The notes under the pieces are model-generated. The model saw only the letters and a program-made list of their open reading frames with translations. It searched no databases and had not been told where the DNA came from. A DNA stretch of 49,754 nt from Candidatus Poribacteria bacterium. GTDB lineage: Bacteria; Poribacteria; WGA-4E; WGA-3G. The position numbers and the translations under genes were made by a program. The stretch lies in assembly GCA_022822085.1 (NCBI GenBank), contig JAJECK010000004.1, forward strand, positions 1 through 49,754, in the 5' to 3' direction. Within the stretch, counting starts at the first letter, position 1. Each line of letters opens with the position of its first letter. Positions 1 through 7,642 of this stretch are shown one piece after another.

Positions 1-96
1 ACGGTGCTTTGGCGAGGGTGGCAAAGGTTGAATGATATTTCCGATGCCTTTGCCATCCTCAATACCTCACAAGAAGGGGGAGTAACCAACAAATGA
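1..96 (+). CDS. C-terminal end of an IS4/Tn5-type transposase (partial)
   Basis: The frame is open from the first base to TGA at 94-96, giving the last 31 residues of a protein that starts outside the window. The segment LWRGWQRLNDI resembles the C-terminal LW.GW..L..I motif of IS4/Tn5-family DDE transposases, as I remember it. With so few residues the family call is tentative. An ATG at 93 overlaps the stop codon (ATGA) behind a purine-rich AAGGGGG, but that frame closes after 12 codons. The broken IS1595-type gene downstream supports reading the left edge as transposon debris. Confidence 0.4.
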   Translation, partial: TVLWRGWQRLNDISDAFAILNTSQEGGVTNK

Positions 97-142
97 ATCT
101 TATAGAATTATTCGAAAAAACTTATGGGTAATAGTAAGACAG

Positions 143-613
143 TTGAAAAGGACAGAAACTGGAAAAACAGAGCAACTCTTAAATCCTGATAATACACCAT
201 TTAACAAAATAGACATAGAACATGAGGAATCCCCGATTACCCTCACAGCGCATACTGAAGATGGCCAAAAAGTAACCCTTCCCTATATTGCGTTTATAGG
301 TTACCTCAAAGAAAAAACACCGAATACCGTGGATGACAAATATGGCGGGGTTCTTCTCTATTTTGATGCCAGAAGAAATCTACAAAAAGCATATTACCTA
401 TCTCATATCGGTTGGAATAGTCTCATTGTCCGATTATATATCCGTGGAGAACATTCCGAGGCATTTCAACCCATATATACCCAAACAGAGGATATAAGAA
501 ATCAAAAAGAGGTATGGTTTGACTTCTCCAAAATCTGGAAGATTCACTATCCACCCAACATCAAAATGGAAGTGAAACACCTTGCAACAGAACCAAAAAA
601 TAAGCAGAAGTAG
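143..613 (+). CDS. Hypothetical protein, possibly a C-terminal remnant
   Basis: A 156-residue frame that must start at TTG 143 or lack a proper start; no clear ribosome site precedes it. There is no signal peptide or membrane segment. The middle (about residues 60-140) has an aromatic-rich pattern with NSLIVRLYIRG, then F.PIY, then KIWKIHYPP. That order is loosely reminiscent of the C-terminal globular region of STT3-like oligosaccharyltransferases, so it may be the tail of a larger membrane protein cut off by the transposon debris on its left. This resemblance is weak. The sequence itself shows only a coding-like frame with an unconvincing start. Confidence 0.45.
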   Translation: MKRTETGKTEQLLNPDNTPFNKIDIEHEESPITLTAHTEDGQKVTLPYIAFIGYLKEKTPNTVDDKYGGVLLYFDARRNLQKAYYLSHIGWNSLIVRLYIRGEHSEAFQPIYTQTEDIRNQKEVWFDFSKIWKIHYPPNIKMEVKHLATEPKNKQK

Positions 614-860
614 GATTCTTCTTGTTGTTTTTATATCTGCTTGGCAGTATATCTGATAGGCAACTATCACAAAAGAAAAACGCATTTAATAAGTGAACTC
701 ATAGTGAGTACGATTTAAGAATCGTTGAAAGGCACACGAAAATTAATCATAGAATATGTTAATAGTACCGGAATTAGTCGTTTTGGACTTGGATAAAGTG
801 ATTAAAAAGTGTCCTAACCCCTTGTATATACTGGGTTTATATGGTATAATATAAATAAAA

Positions 861-885
861 AATTAGGGGTTATCACCCCCTAATT
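861..885. repeat. Short perfect hairpin next to transposon remnant
   Basis: AATTAGGGG (861-869) pairs with CCCCTAATT (877-885) around a 7-nt loop. It lies just before the 16-bp inverted repeat and the broken transposase, so it may be the outer end of the IS or a terminator of the preceding unit. The rest of 614-860 shows no gene or clear signal. Confidence 0.5.
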
Positions 886-900
886 GAACTCAAAAAAGCG

Positions 901-963
901 AGTTGCTTTTTCTGATGTACATCTTATTTGATATTGTACCAGTATCTATCAGAAAAAGCAACT
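901..963. repeat. 16-bp perfect inverted repeat upstream of the transposase
   Basis: AGTTGCTTTTTCTGAT (901-916) is exactly inverted at 948-963 with a 31-nt spacer. It ends 18 bases before the transposase ATG, so the transposase mRNA leader would fold into a strong hairpin, a known way for insertion sequences to limit transposase synthesis. It could instead be part of the terminal repeat structure. Confidence 0.6.
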
Positions 964-981
964 CCATTAAGGAGTATCCTG

Positions 982-1419
982 ATGGATTTGATTAAGATTA
1001 TGGAGATGTTCCCCGATCAAGCGGCGTGTATCGAATATTTACAGCGTCTACGGTGACAAGGATCCCCAGAATGTCCGCATTGTGAGTCTATACATGTCAA
1101 CAAACGCAATGAAACGGATATAGGGCGTATCGGCCGCTGGAATTGCCACGATTGCCACGCAACATTCAAGGGGACGTGTGGCACATTGTTTCATGGTACA
1201 AAGATAGCACTTCGAAAATGGTTTATGGCGATTGCGTTGATGACAAATGCAAAGAAAAGTCTGTCAAGTTGCCAACTTGCACGCGATTTAGGATTGAAAC
1301 AGAAAGCAGCATGGCGTATAAGGAATGCACAAGGTGAACACGCCGCAAACGGAATCTATTTTTACACTTTCACTGCAGGTGATTTTACATCAACTCGGAA
1401 GATGTTGATAAGGAAGTAG
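982..1419 (+). pseudogene. Broken IS1595-type transposase
   Basis: From ATG 982 the frame reads MDLIKIMEMFPDQAACIEYL, then hits an in-frame TGA at 1054-1056. The same frame continues with a zinc-ribbon (CPHC, then CHDC about 26 residues on) and FHGTKIALRKWFMAI followed by NAKKSLSSCQLARDLGL and AAWRIR. This is the N-terminal order of IS1595-family transposases. Those proteins are about 300 residues, whereas homology here fades near 1335 and the frame ends in unrelated sequence at 1419, so the DDE catalytic domain is missing. The element carries both a nonsense mutation and a 3' truncation and cannot be active. Its truncation point lies about 100 bp upstream of the ECF T-component gene. Confidence 0.8.
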
Positions 1420-1433
1420 AAGACTAACTGACT

Positions 1434-2291
1434 ATGCAAAATCTCAAAATTGATGCACGGACGAAAATCATAATCATGATGATATGCGGTTGTCTTGTCA
1501 TTTTGCTGGACAGTCCATCTGCATTGTTAGTCTGTTTTCTGGCAAGTATCCTACTCGTTGCATCTTCTATTCCAACGCTAAAGCAGGTCCGTTTACTGCT
1601 CATACTCCTATTCTTCACAACATGGGGACTAATATACAGTCAAGGTATATTCTATAATGCATTTCCTCGCACGGTATTGATTACACTCGTTTCTGCTGAT
1701 TTCCCTCTCATTGGAGAGTGGACAGGTGGTATCCACATCTATCGTGAGGGATTGTATCACGGTATTATTCAATCACTCCGATTTAATTCTACTCTTGTGA
1801 TAGGTTGTTACATTGTCTGGACAACACAACCGCGCGATCTGCTGCTTGCCTTGTCACAGTTACGTGTACCGGGAGCATTAGCATTTATGGTGACAACTGC
1901 ATTACATTTCATTCCTGTGATTGCATCTGAAGCCGCTGCTGTCCTACGCTCACAGAGATTACGAGGATTCCGTTTTTTACAATTCAATCTGTTTGCATCT
2001 GTGAGGGGGGTGATCAACAGTTTCAGACCTATCTTAGCCGGTAACATACGCCACGCAACAAACCTTGGTGAATCGGTGGAAAGCCGTGGGTTTTCTTCTG
2101 AGACAGCGACACAACGCACTTCCCTGCGGACATCACAAATGGGTAAGTGGGATTACGGTTTACTTGGGGTGCTATCCCTCTGTCTGATTTGTGTTATCGG
2201 GTTAAAAGTCCTCTATTTCTGTTATGCCAACGGTATCTATTACGTGTCGTGGTTGAGAGGAATCTATACCTTTACACGCGAGTTGTTGTAA
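1434..2291 (+). CDS. ecfT: ECF transporter transmembrane T component (EcfT/CbiQ family)
   Basis: A 285-residue integral membrane protein of the usual EcfT/CbiQ length. Hydrophobic segments occupy about residues 10-70, 115-135, 145-165 and 235-260. The cytoplasmic coupling region carries LRSQRLRGFRF and, about 35 residues later, SVESRGFSS; these match the two Ala/Ser-Arg-Gly coupling motifs that dock onto the A-component ATPases. EcfT couples ATP hydrolysis to vitamin- or metal-binding S components. No ATPase or S-component gene is adjacent: the IS1595 remnant lies upstream and convergent moaB downstream, so the gene is an orphan here. An AAGGAAG about 20 bases before ATG 1434 is a distant ribosome site. 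The substrate cannot be inferred. Confidence 0.88.
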   Translation: MQNLKIDARTKIIIMMICGCLVILLDSPSALLVCFLASILLVASSIPTLKQVRLLLILLFFTTWGLIYSQGIFYNAFPRTVLITLVSADFPLIGEWTGGIHIYREGLYHGIIQSLRFNSTLVIGCYIVWTTQPRDLLLALSQLRVPGALAFMVTTALHFIPVIASEAAAVLRSQRLRGFRFLQFNLFASVRGVINSFRPILAGNIRHATNLGESVESRGFSSETATQRTSLRTSQMGKWDYGLLGVLSLCLICVIGLKVLYFCYANGIYYVSWLRGIYTFTRELL

Positions 2292-2301
2292 ATGTTATAG
2301 G

Positions 2302-2820
2302 TCAACGTCCAACTTCCCAAGCCAAATGTTCAAGTTCTGGACCAATAAGCTTTTCCCACGCCAACCGTACTGCTGCATTAGATCCGGGCGTTGAGATAAC
2401 CACTTTCCCACGATAGACACCCGCCGTTGCGCGTGATAACATTGCAGCAGCACCGACTTGGTCATAACTGAACATACGAAATAGTTCTCCAAAACCCGGC
2501 AATGTCTTTTCTAATTTGCGATTGAGGACATCATAAGTTGTATCACGTGGTGCAATACCAGTACCACCGTTGAATATGATAATCTGCGCGTCAGTATCCG
2601 CCATTTTGTCCAAAAGATCAGACACTTGGTCAGGTTCGTCTTTTATGATCTGATAAGCTGCTATGCTATTCCCATCATCCTCAAGTTGTTCGCGTAGAAA
2701 GGCTGCATTCGTGTCTGTTTCTGGTGTGCGCGAATCACTGACTGTTACAAGCGCAACTGAAACAGGACCTTGTTCAGCTGCGATTTCCCTATGTTGTTGT
2801 GTGCTTGTAGATGTCGCCAT
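2302..2820 (-). CDS. moaB: Molybdenum cofactor biosynthesis protein MoaB/MogA family
   Basis: A 172-residue protein with the MoCF-binding fold. Visible motifs are [10 protein letters not shown] near residue 24, the molybdopterin-binding loop [13 protein letters not shown] near residue 84, and [20 protein letters not shown] followed by [17 protein letters not shown]. The GELFR motif and lack of extra domains favour MoaB over MoeA. The enzyme adenylylates molybdopterin before molybdenum insertion. The gene converges on ecfT with a 10-bp gap. No other cofactor-biosynthesis gene is present, so context adds little. Confidence 0.9.
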   Translation of the reverse strand: MATSTSTQQHREIAAEQGPVSVALVTVSDSRTPETDTNAAFLREQLEDDGNSIAAYQIIKDEPDQVSDLLDKMADTDAQIIIFNGGTGIAPRDTTYDVLNRKLEKTLPGFGELFRMFSYDQVGAAAMLSRATAGVYRGKVVISTPGSNAAVRLAWEKLIGPELEHLAWEVGR

Positions 2821-2852
2821 CCAATTCCTCGTTTCTTTGTTTGATATGGGGT

Positions 2853-4079
2853 TTATCGATTTGGATATTCTTTGTCCAGATGTTTTGGCATAGTGAAAAA
2901 AAGTCCTCTTGTCTCTTTTGCAAGTTTCGTTTGAAAATCATCTTCCAGTGGATGACCAACTACATACGTAGTAATACCATAGGATTTACACATTTTCAAT
3001 GCTTGTTCAGCAGGATACTTCCCAGTTGTAGGTTCATCTGTCAAAATTAGCAGGAAACGTTTCGCAAAAGGACTAAATTTTACCTTCGGTAATCCTTCTA
3101 CGATAGCATCAATCAGATGTTCATCTCCACCAAACGGGTCTTCCATCAGGGTTTCAATTAGGACTTCGTTAAGGGGCATTTGACTGACAACAACGCCGTC
3201 AACAGTCTTTATCGCGTCTTTCGCTTCTGCAAATCTTATGAGTCCGATTCTATACTTTAGTGGAAAAATAGATAGTCTTCCAATAAGTGTGCTAAGACCA
3301 AGCATAATCGCTTGCGATTTCCCACCCATACTCCTGCTGTAATCTAACATGATCATAATATCTACAATGGGTTCTGCATTGGGATTTGAAGCTGAACCTG
3401 GCTGTCCACCTGCAAATACCTGAAGGTGATCATCACCTCTAATGAAAGTATAGATTTGGTTCTTTTCCAAATTGGTTAGTACCCATCTTTTTCCCTGTGT
3501 TTGTGTGCGTGCAATTGAGTCTTCATCTAAAATCCACTGTGTTGGCAAAACCCCACCATATACATATAATTTCGTGTCATCTCTGTTTACAGTGAACATT
3601 TCGCCGTTCTCATGGTCAGCAATAACCCATAACTCACTAATGAGGTTGTTTAGGATTTCGACGTTTTTGGATAAGAACATCTGTGGTTTGAAATTTATCC
3701 CCTTGGCACGGACTACTTTCATTAATTGATCTAAAGAAAATTGACCATCTTCCAAGTTAATTGTAAACTTTAGGTCGAGACTGAATAGGGATTTGGTTCC
3801 GCTTTTCCGTATATCAACTGCTATATCCCTGAAGACTTTTAAAAACTTTTGGTTTCCTGCTCGATTGCTTGGGAGTGCAGCAGGATTGTATTCACTCCCT
3901 GGGATTGCTTGCCAAATCCCGCCCGTGAGTTCCGCTAACTGTTGTTGAAAGGGCTCAGGAAAACCGAGCACATTGACACGCACTTCCTCAAATTTGGTTT
4001 GATCAATGACTTTTGTTTGCATCTCTTCCTTACCACCTTCTTTTCTCAGACTGGTAGTGGCTTGCTCATCCGTAATCAA
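2853..4079 (-). CDS. C-terminal part of a frameshifted tandem vWA protein
   Basis: This 408-residue frame opens inside a vWA domain: [10 protein letters not shown] is the end of a central beta strand, and the frame continues with a strand at VRVNVLGF. A linker of about 180 residues follows, then a second vWA domain with DYSRS at residues 246-250 (MIDAS motif DxSxS), GDEHLIDAI carrying the acidic MIDAS loop, and [11 protein letters not shown]. It overlaps the upstream frame by 14 bases. Aligned on the equivalent strand of its own second domain ([11 protein letters not shown] against [12 protein letters not shown]), one extra base at the junction explains the split. The apparent start at 4079 is therefore not a natural start. 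Function beyond metal-dependent protein binding is unknown. Confidence 0.75.
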   Translation of the reverse strand: MITDEQATTSLRKEGGKEEMQTKVIDQTKFEEVRVNVLGFPEPFQQQLAELTGGIWQAIPGSEYNPAALPSNRAGNQKFLKVFRDIAVDIRKSGTKSLFSLDLKFTINLEDGQFSLDQLMKVVRAKGINFKPQMFLSKNVEILNNLISELWVIADHENGEMFTVNRDDTKLYVYGGVLPTQWILDEDSIARTQTQGKRWVLTNLEKNQIYTFIRGDDHLQVFAGGQPGSASNPNAEPIVDIMIMLDYSRSMGGKSQAIMLGLSTLIGRLSIFPLKYRIGLIRFAEAKDAIKTVDGVVVSQMPLNEVLIETLMEDPFGGDEHLIDAIVEGLPKVKFSPFAKRFLLILTDEPTTGKYPAEQALKMCKSYGITTYVVGHPLEDDFQTKLAKETRGLFFTMPKHLDKEYPNR

Positions 4080-5061
4080 GAATCAAGTGCTTATCTGCAT
4101 CCGCATGAAATTGGATGAAGTTGAAAGTTTCATAGAGCGCGTCAAGGGCGTATTCGTCCCCACTTAATTTCACTTCTTTCATACGTCTTCTCAGCACACC
4201 GACATCAGGTAACAATGCACGTGTCTCAATCTCTTGCCCATGTTTGCGGACACTGAATTCGGTCATCCCTAAAAAATATTCAAGATTGATTAGGTCAAAT
4301 GCATCTGTCATAGTATATAAATTATCTGCTACCTGTTGTATATTGTCTTGCATACTCGCGCTTGTATCAAGGACAAAAACTACATTCACCTTATCAACTG
4401 TACGTGTACTGATGATATGGTTTGCAATCTTCTTAAGTGCATCACCAAATGGGTTAGTACCACCACCGCCATTTCCTTGACCGTCTCCGCCACCAGTTCC
4501 ATCTTGTCCTATCCCCTGTCCGATACCCCCAATTTCTGCAACGCCCTTAGACTCAAGTCGATGGAATCCACTTTCTCCATCCCCTTTAACACGTTGTCTA
4601 AGGCCTTCCTTTCCCTTACCCGATGTAATTTCATGGGGACTTTGAACGGATTTAGCTATTGCAGCACGACTATTTAGATGTTTGGCTTGGGTAGTTACAT
4701 CAGGAAGTTCTGTTGTGGTATTGGATACCGTTTCTGTCGCGCTATGCAAGAGTATTTTTTCGGATGGACGTACAGTCTCATCAAATAAATTGGAAGAAGC
4801 GGATAGTGCTTTATGTTGTGGTCGATATTCAGAAACAGCTTTGGATTTGCGTGTTGTACTTTTCTTCGGTGGTCGTTTTATCGTACGATGTTTTCTTGTC
4901 GTATCTTCCATATCTACAAATTCTATACCCACAACATCATGAATCTCATTACTAAGATGGCTGTAATAGAAAAAGGTGAGTAGAATAGCGAGGCTGAGAT
5001 GAACAATAGCGGCAATCAGACATGCATTTAGTGATCGTTGTTTTGTTTCAAAACGTTTCAT
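4066..5061 (-). CDS. N-terminal part of a frameshifted tandem vWA membrane protein
   Basis: A 331-residue frame with one membrane anchor at about residues 12-33, a basic and low-complexity stalk (residues 55-200, ending in a Gly-rich stretch) and the start of a vWA domain with DTSAS at 232-236. The domain breaks off at HLIL, where the frame runs into TGA after DYG. The next overlapping frame supplies the missing half of the domain, so together they encode one protein of roughly 735 residues: anchor, stalk, vWA1, linker, vWA2. The start is supported by AGAGGAAAG before ATG 5061. It probably sits in the inner membrane facing the periplasm. Whether the break is a true mutation, an assembly error or programmed slippage is open. 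Confidence 0.75.
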   Translation of the reverse strand: MKRFETKQRSLNACLIAAIVHLSLAILLTFFYYSHLSNEIHDVVGIEFVDMEDTTRKHRTIKRPPKKSTTRKSKAVSEYRPQHKALSASSNLFDETVRPSEKILLHSATETVSNTTTELPDVTTQAKHLNSRAAIAKSVQSPHEITSGKGKEGLRQRVKGDGESGFHRLESKGVAEIGGIGQGIGQDGTGGGDGQGNGGGGTNPFGDALKKIANHIISTRTVDKVNVVFVLDTSASMQDNIQQVADNLYTMTDAFDLINLEYFLGMTEFSVRKHGQEIETRALLPDVGVLRRRMKEVKLSGDEYALDALYETFNFIQFHADADKHLILDYG

Positions 5062-5230
5062 GATCTTTCCTCTTGCTATTATTGGGAATTGTTGTTTTAA
5101 ATCGTTGAAATCTCAATATGCACATTATATCAGATAGTGTATGAATATTCAAGTGAGAATCAAGGTTATTCAGTTATCAATATTTTCTACGGTTTTGTGC
5201 TATTGCGTTAATGTTAAATTTCGGCATATT

Positions 5231-5440
5231 GTCCCTAATGAAGATTAACTATTATAGTAAAATCCGAAAATATGTTCACATTTCAATTAACAACAATCCT
5301 CACACCATCGCTCGCTGGCGAGGCGGGGAATGCCTAAATGGCATTCATACCGTTGATTTCTTCCTAACCTCGCTAATGTCCAGGTAATTATGGATTTAAC
5401 TATAATTGGGTCCTTTTCCTTCTGGGTGATGTCCCGCGTC
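5231..5440. repeat. MITE-B fragment interrupted by MITE-A
   Basis: GTCCCTAATGAAGATTAACT at 5231-5250 and ATTGGGTCCTTTTCCTTCTG from 5405 match contiguous sequence at 34371-34410, but here are separated by the 5253-5404 MITE. The right end of the outer element is not recognisable. Confidence 0.6.
5253..5404. mobile_element. MITE-A copy 1 (long form), inserted at TA
   Basis: A 152-bp non-coding element with terminal inverted repeats TATAGTAAAATCC (5253-5265) and GGATTTAACTATA (5392-5404), 12 of 13 matching. The ends and TA target look like those of IS630/Tc1-type transposons, so an IS630-like transposase elsewhere may mobilise it. The core (5314-5373) is a GGCGAGG/CCTCGC hairpin that contains a second hairpin GAATGCC/GGCATTC. 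A shorter copy lies at 9663-9778. Confidence 0.7.
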
Positions 5441-5660
5441 CGATAGCCCGTTTATGTAGTGTAATCTTCCAGATTGCGTTTTTGTCCCGTCCACTTCCAG
5501 ATTGAGCATTGAGGAATAGCACAAACTGGAAGTTTATGTTACAAAGACGCACAAATCTTTGTCCCGTCCGCTTCCAGATTGCGATCTTCGTCCCAAAAAC
5601 TTCCAGTTTGTGCATCAAAGACCGCAATCTGGAAGATTACGGTACAAAGAGGGGCTATCG
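5441..5660. repeat. Large nested palindrome of TTCCAG repeats
   Basis: Outer arms CGATAGCCC (5441) and GGGCTATCG (ending 5660) enclose an 18-bp perfect inverted repeat GTAATCTTCCAGATTGCG (5461-5478 against 5623-5640). This encloses another 17-bp perfect pair at 5519-5535 and 5597-5613. Direct repeats of TTTGTCCCGTCC followed by CTTCCAGATTG also occur at about 5480 and 5558. The whole could fold into a hairpin of about 220 nt. No gene is visible in 5062-5895; this palindrome and the MITEs are the content. Confidence 0.65.
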
Positions 5661-5895
5661 TCCAGACACAAAACAACTTGGCATCTCCAGGCATATAATC
5701 CGCGCAATCGGTAAAATCCGGGGAATGCCTAAAGCAGCATGCACCATGATGGATACCGTTGATTTGGCAATAATCCGTGTTCAGACAGATAAGTGCCAAA
5801 AACTTTACACACCCCATGATAAGTTCTTATGTTGACAGAAATTATTGTACAATGTAAAATGACGTAACTTATTTGAACGATACGGAGAAAAAAAA

Positions 5896-6651
5896 ATGAA
5901 ACAAGTATTCTATACGTTTACAATAATAATGCTTATACTTTGCTATTCAACAGGCTATGCAGCAAATCCTGCTGAGGATATTATATTTCATTTCCCTTTT
6001 GATGAAGGCAATGGAGGCACAACCACGGATGTTTCCGAAAACAAGTTCAAAGGCACAATTAAAAATGCGGAGTGGGTTCAAGGTGTTGTAGAACAGGCAC
6101 TAAAGTTTAACAACGGTGCCGTTACTGTACCCGCATTTGGTGTTGCTGAACCAGCCGATATGACGATTGAAATGTGGTTCAAACCTACCGAAAAAATTGC
6201 TGGCGGCGGTAGAATAGATATAATGTATCGTCTACAAGGCGGTGGCAGACCACATCTGACGTTCAACCGGAACGGAATACTTTTCGGGTGTTACCTTGCT
6301 ACAAAAGCTAAGGAATTTCAAGTCGTAAGCACATACAACGCTTTTGAACCGCAATGGTACTACCTCGTTGTAACACAAGATCAAGATAAAGCTATCATGT
6401 ATATTGACGGTGAAAAAGATGGAGAAGCAGAATCGGGTGGTGCGGTTAAAATGGATTTCGCAGCTGTTGGTATGTCCATCGGCGCAAATAGTGGGAATAA
6501 CAACTTCTTTAACGGTAGTATTGATGAAGTGAAAATGTGGAGTGTCGCGCTCACCGCAGCGGAAGTAAAGAAAAATATGGATCAAGCACTTGCTGTGGAA
6601 GCACATGACAAATTAACTACTACTTGGGCGAAAATAAAATCGCGAAAATAA
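5896..6651 (+). CDS. Secreted LamG-like (concanavalin-fold) domain protein
   Basis: 251 residues with an N-terminal signal peptide (hydrophobic residues 5-20, likely cleavage after GYAA near residue 23). One LamG/Laminin_G_3-type jelly-roll follows: the opening HFPFDEGNGGTTTDVS, then MTIEMWFKP, YYLVVTQDQDKAIMYIDGE and the closing GSIDEVKMWSVALTAAEVK are the family's hallmark strands. Such domains bind carbohydrate or protein ligands outside the cell. The start is supported by CGGAGA before ATG 5896. The gene ends just before a strong terminator hairpin, so it is probably monocistronic. Confidence 0.85.
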   Translation: MKQVFYTFTIIMLILCYSTGYAANPAEDIIFHFPFDEGNGGTTTDVSENKFKGTIKNAEWVQGVVEQALKFNNGAVTVPAFGVAEPADMTIEMWFKPTEKIAGGGRIDIMYRLQGGGRPHLTFNRNGILFGCYLATKAKEFQVVSTYNAFEPQWYYLVVTQDQDKAIMYIDGEKDGEAESGGAVKMDFAAVGMSIGANSGNNNFFNGSIDEVKMWSVALTAAEVKKNMDQALAVEAHDKLTTTWAKIKSRK

Positions 6652-6658
6652 CAGATGT

Positions 6659-6686
6659 CTGTGAGCAGCAACTTAGCTGCTCACAG
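6659..6686 (+). terminator. Hairpin terminator after LamG gene
   Basis: CTGTGAGCAGC (6659-6669) pairs perfectly with GCTGCTCACAG (6676-6686) around a 6-nt loop, 8 bases after the LamG stop. There is no long T-run, so it may act with Rho or as an mRNA 3' stabiliser. Confidence 0.65.
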
Positions 6687-6748
6687 AACCCTATATTTGA
6701 ATAATTGAACTCAGTTATACAAACTCTATTGATAAGGTAATTAACTCT

Positions 6749-7609
6749 ATGCGAAAAATTACTGATGACGAAATACAATTCTTTAACGATAACGGATACC
6801 TCATTCTTAAAGGAGTTATCCAACCAGATGAACTTGCCGTGATACAAAAAGAAAGCCAACGACTCATAGACGAGATTTTGGCAGGAGGGCCGTCTGATGA
6901 ATGGTGCATGCGTGGGCCGGAAGGGATTCCTTACTATCTAACTTATCTACATTCCCATCCGAATGAATTTTCACTACGGTTGCTTGGGCATCCGTTCATT
7001 GGAGACTTACTGCACCGTATTATCGGCCCCGATTTCATCCCATGTTGGGAGTCACTCGTCTTTAAATTACCGAAAAATGGCTCCTCTGTCAGATGGCATA
7101 GGGACGGTAATACAATCCAAGAAAACCATCCAATTTTCAATGTTGATATATATATTGATCATTCCACCGTTGACAACGGGTGTGTCTGGGTTATACCCAA
7201 AAGTCATCTTTGGGGAATCGAAGAGGCACAAGAACAGATTGAAAAGGGTGAAGCAAATTTTGATCGTCCCGATGCTGTGCCTGCTGAAGTGGAACCGGGT
7301 GATATTCTACTGCACCATACCAAAGTCTTGCACGGCAGTAAAATCAACACAAGCGACACACTACGGCGCGTCATTTATTTTGACCAGCGTACACCGAGAT
7401 GGAACACTCGTTACAAGTGGTGGCAGACTGAATTTTTGACACAACGTTGCAAAATGTATCAACGCGCACTTCATGAACGTAGTACTCATCCATATCCATC
7501 AGATACGGAACAGTTTGCTTACGAAGTGCCAACGGATATGCCGACCTGGGATCCAGGTGATAACTTTGACCTACGGATTCAGCATCGCGCTTACGCATAT
7601 AAGGGATAA
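6749..7609 (+). CDS. Phytanoyl-CoA dioxygenase (PhyH) family protein
   Basis: 286 residues, the usual length for this Fe(II)/2-oxoglutarate dioxygenase family. The iron triad is visible: H117 and D119 in RWHRDGN and a distal histidine, probably H195 in VLHGSKINTSDTLRR, whose arginine would bind 2-oxoglutarate. The N-terminal FFNDNGYLILKGVI and the VDIYIDHSTVDNGCVWVIPKSH segment are also typical. The substrate is unknown; bacterial members hydroxylate varied small molecules. It sits alone between the LamG terminator and the WD40 gene (33-bp gap to the latter), so the two may be co-transcribed. A second, HEAT-fused member lies at 26250-27656. Confidence 0.9.
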   Translation: MRKITDDEIQFFNDNGYLILKGVIQPDELAVIQKESQRLIDEILAGGPSDEWCMRGPEGIPYYLTYLHSHPNEFSLRLLGHPFIGDLLHRIIGPDFIPCWESLVFKLPKNGSSVRWHRDGNTIQENHPIFNVDIYIDHSTVDNGCVWVIPKSHLWGIEEAQEQIEKGEANFDRPDAVPAEVEPGDILLHHTKVLHGSKINTSDTLRRVIYFDQRTPRWNTRYKWWQTEFLTQRCKMYQRALHERSTHPYPSDTEQFAYEVPTDMPTWDPGDNFDLRIQHRAYAYKG

Positions 7610-7642
7610 CACTGAATTTACGCATAATATGAGACTTATCCC

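Noticed and set aside
93..131. 12-codon ATGA-coupled frame after the transposase tail
   Set aside because: Too short to call; the following sequence changes frame and no homology can be seen.
5509..5835. Frames over the large palindrome (both strands)
   Set aside because: They exist because of the repeated TTCCAG units; palindromic DNA gives paired frames on both strands.
6659..6686. Hairpin after the LamG gene as a transposon end
   Set aside because: No matching repeat nearby and its position 8 bp after the stop fits a terminator.
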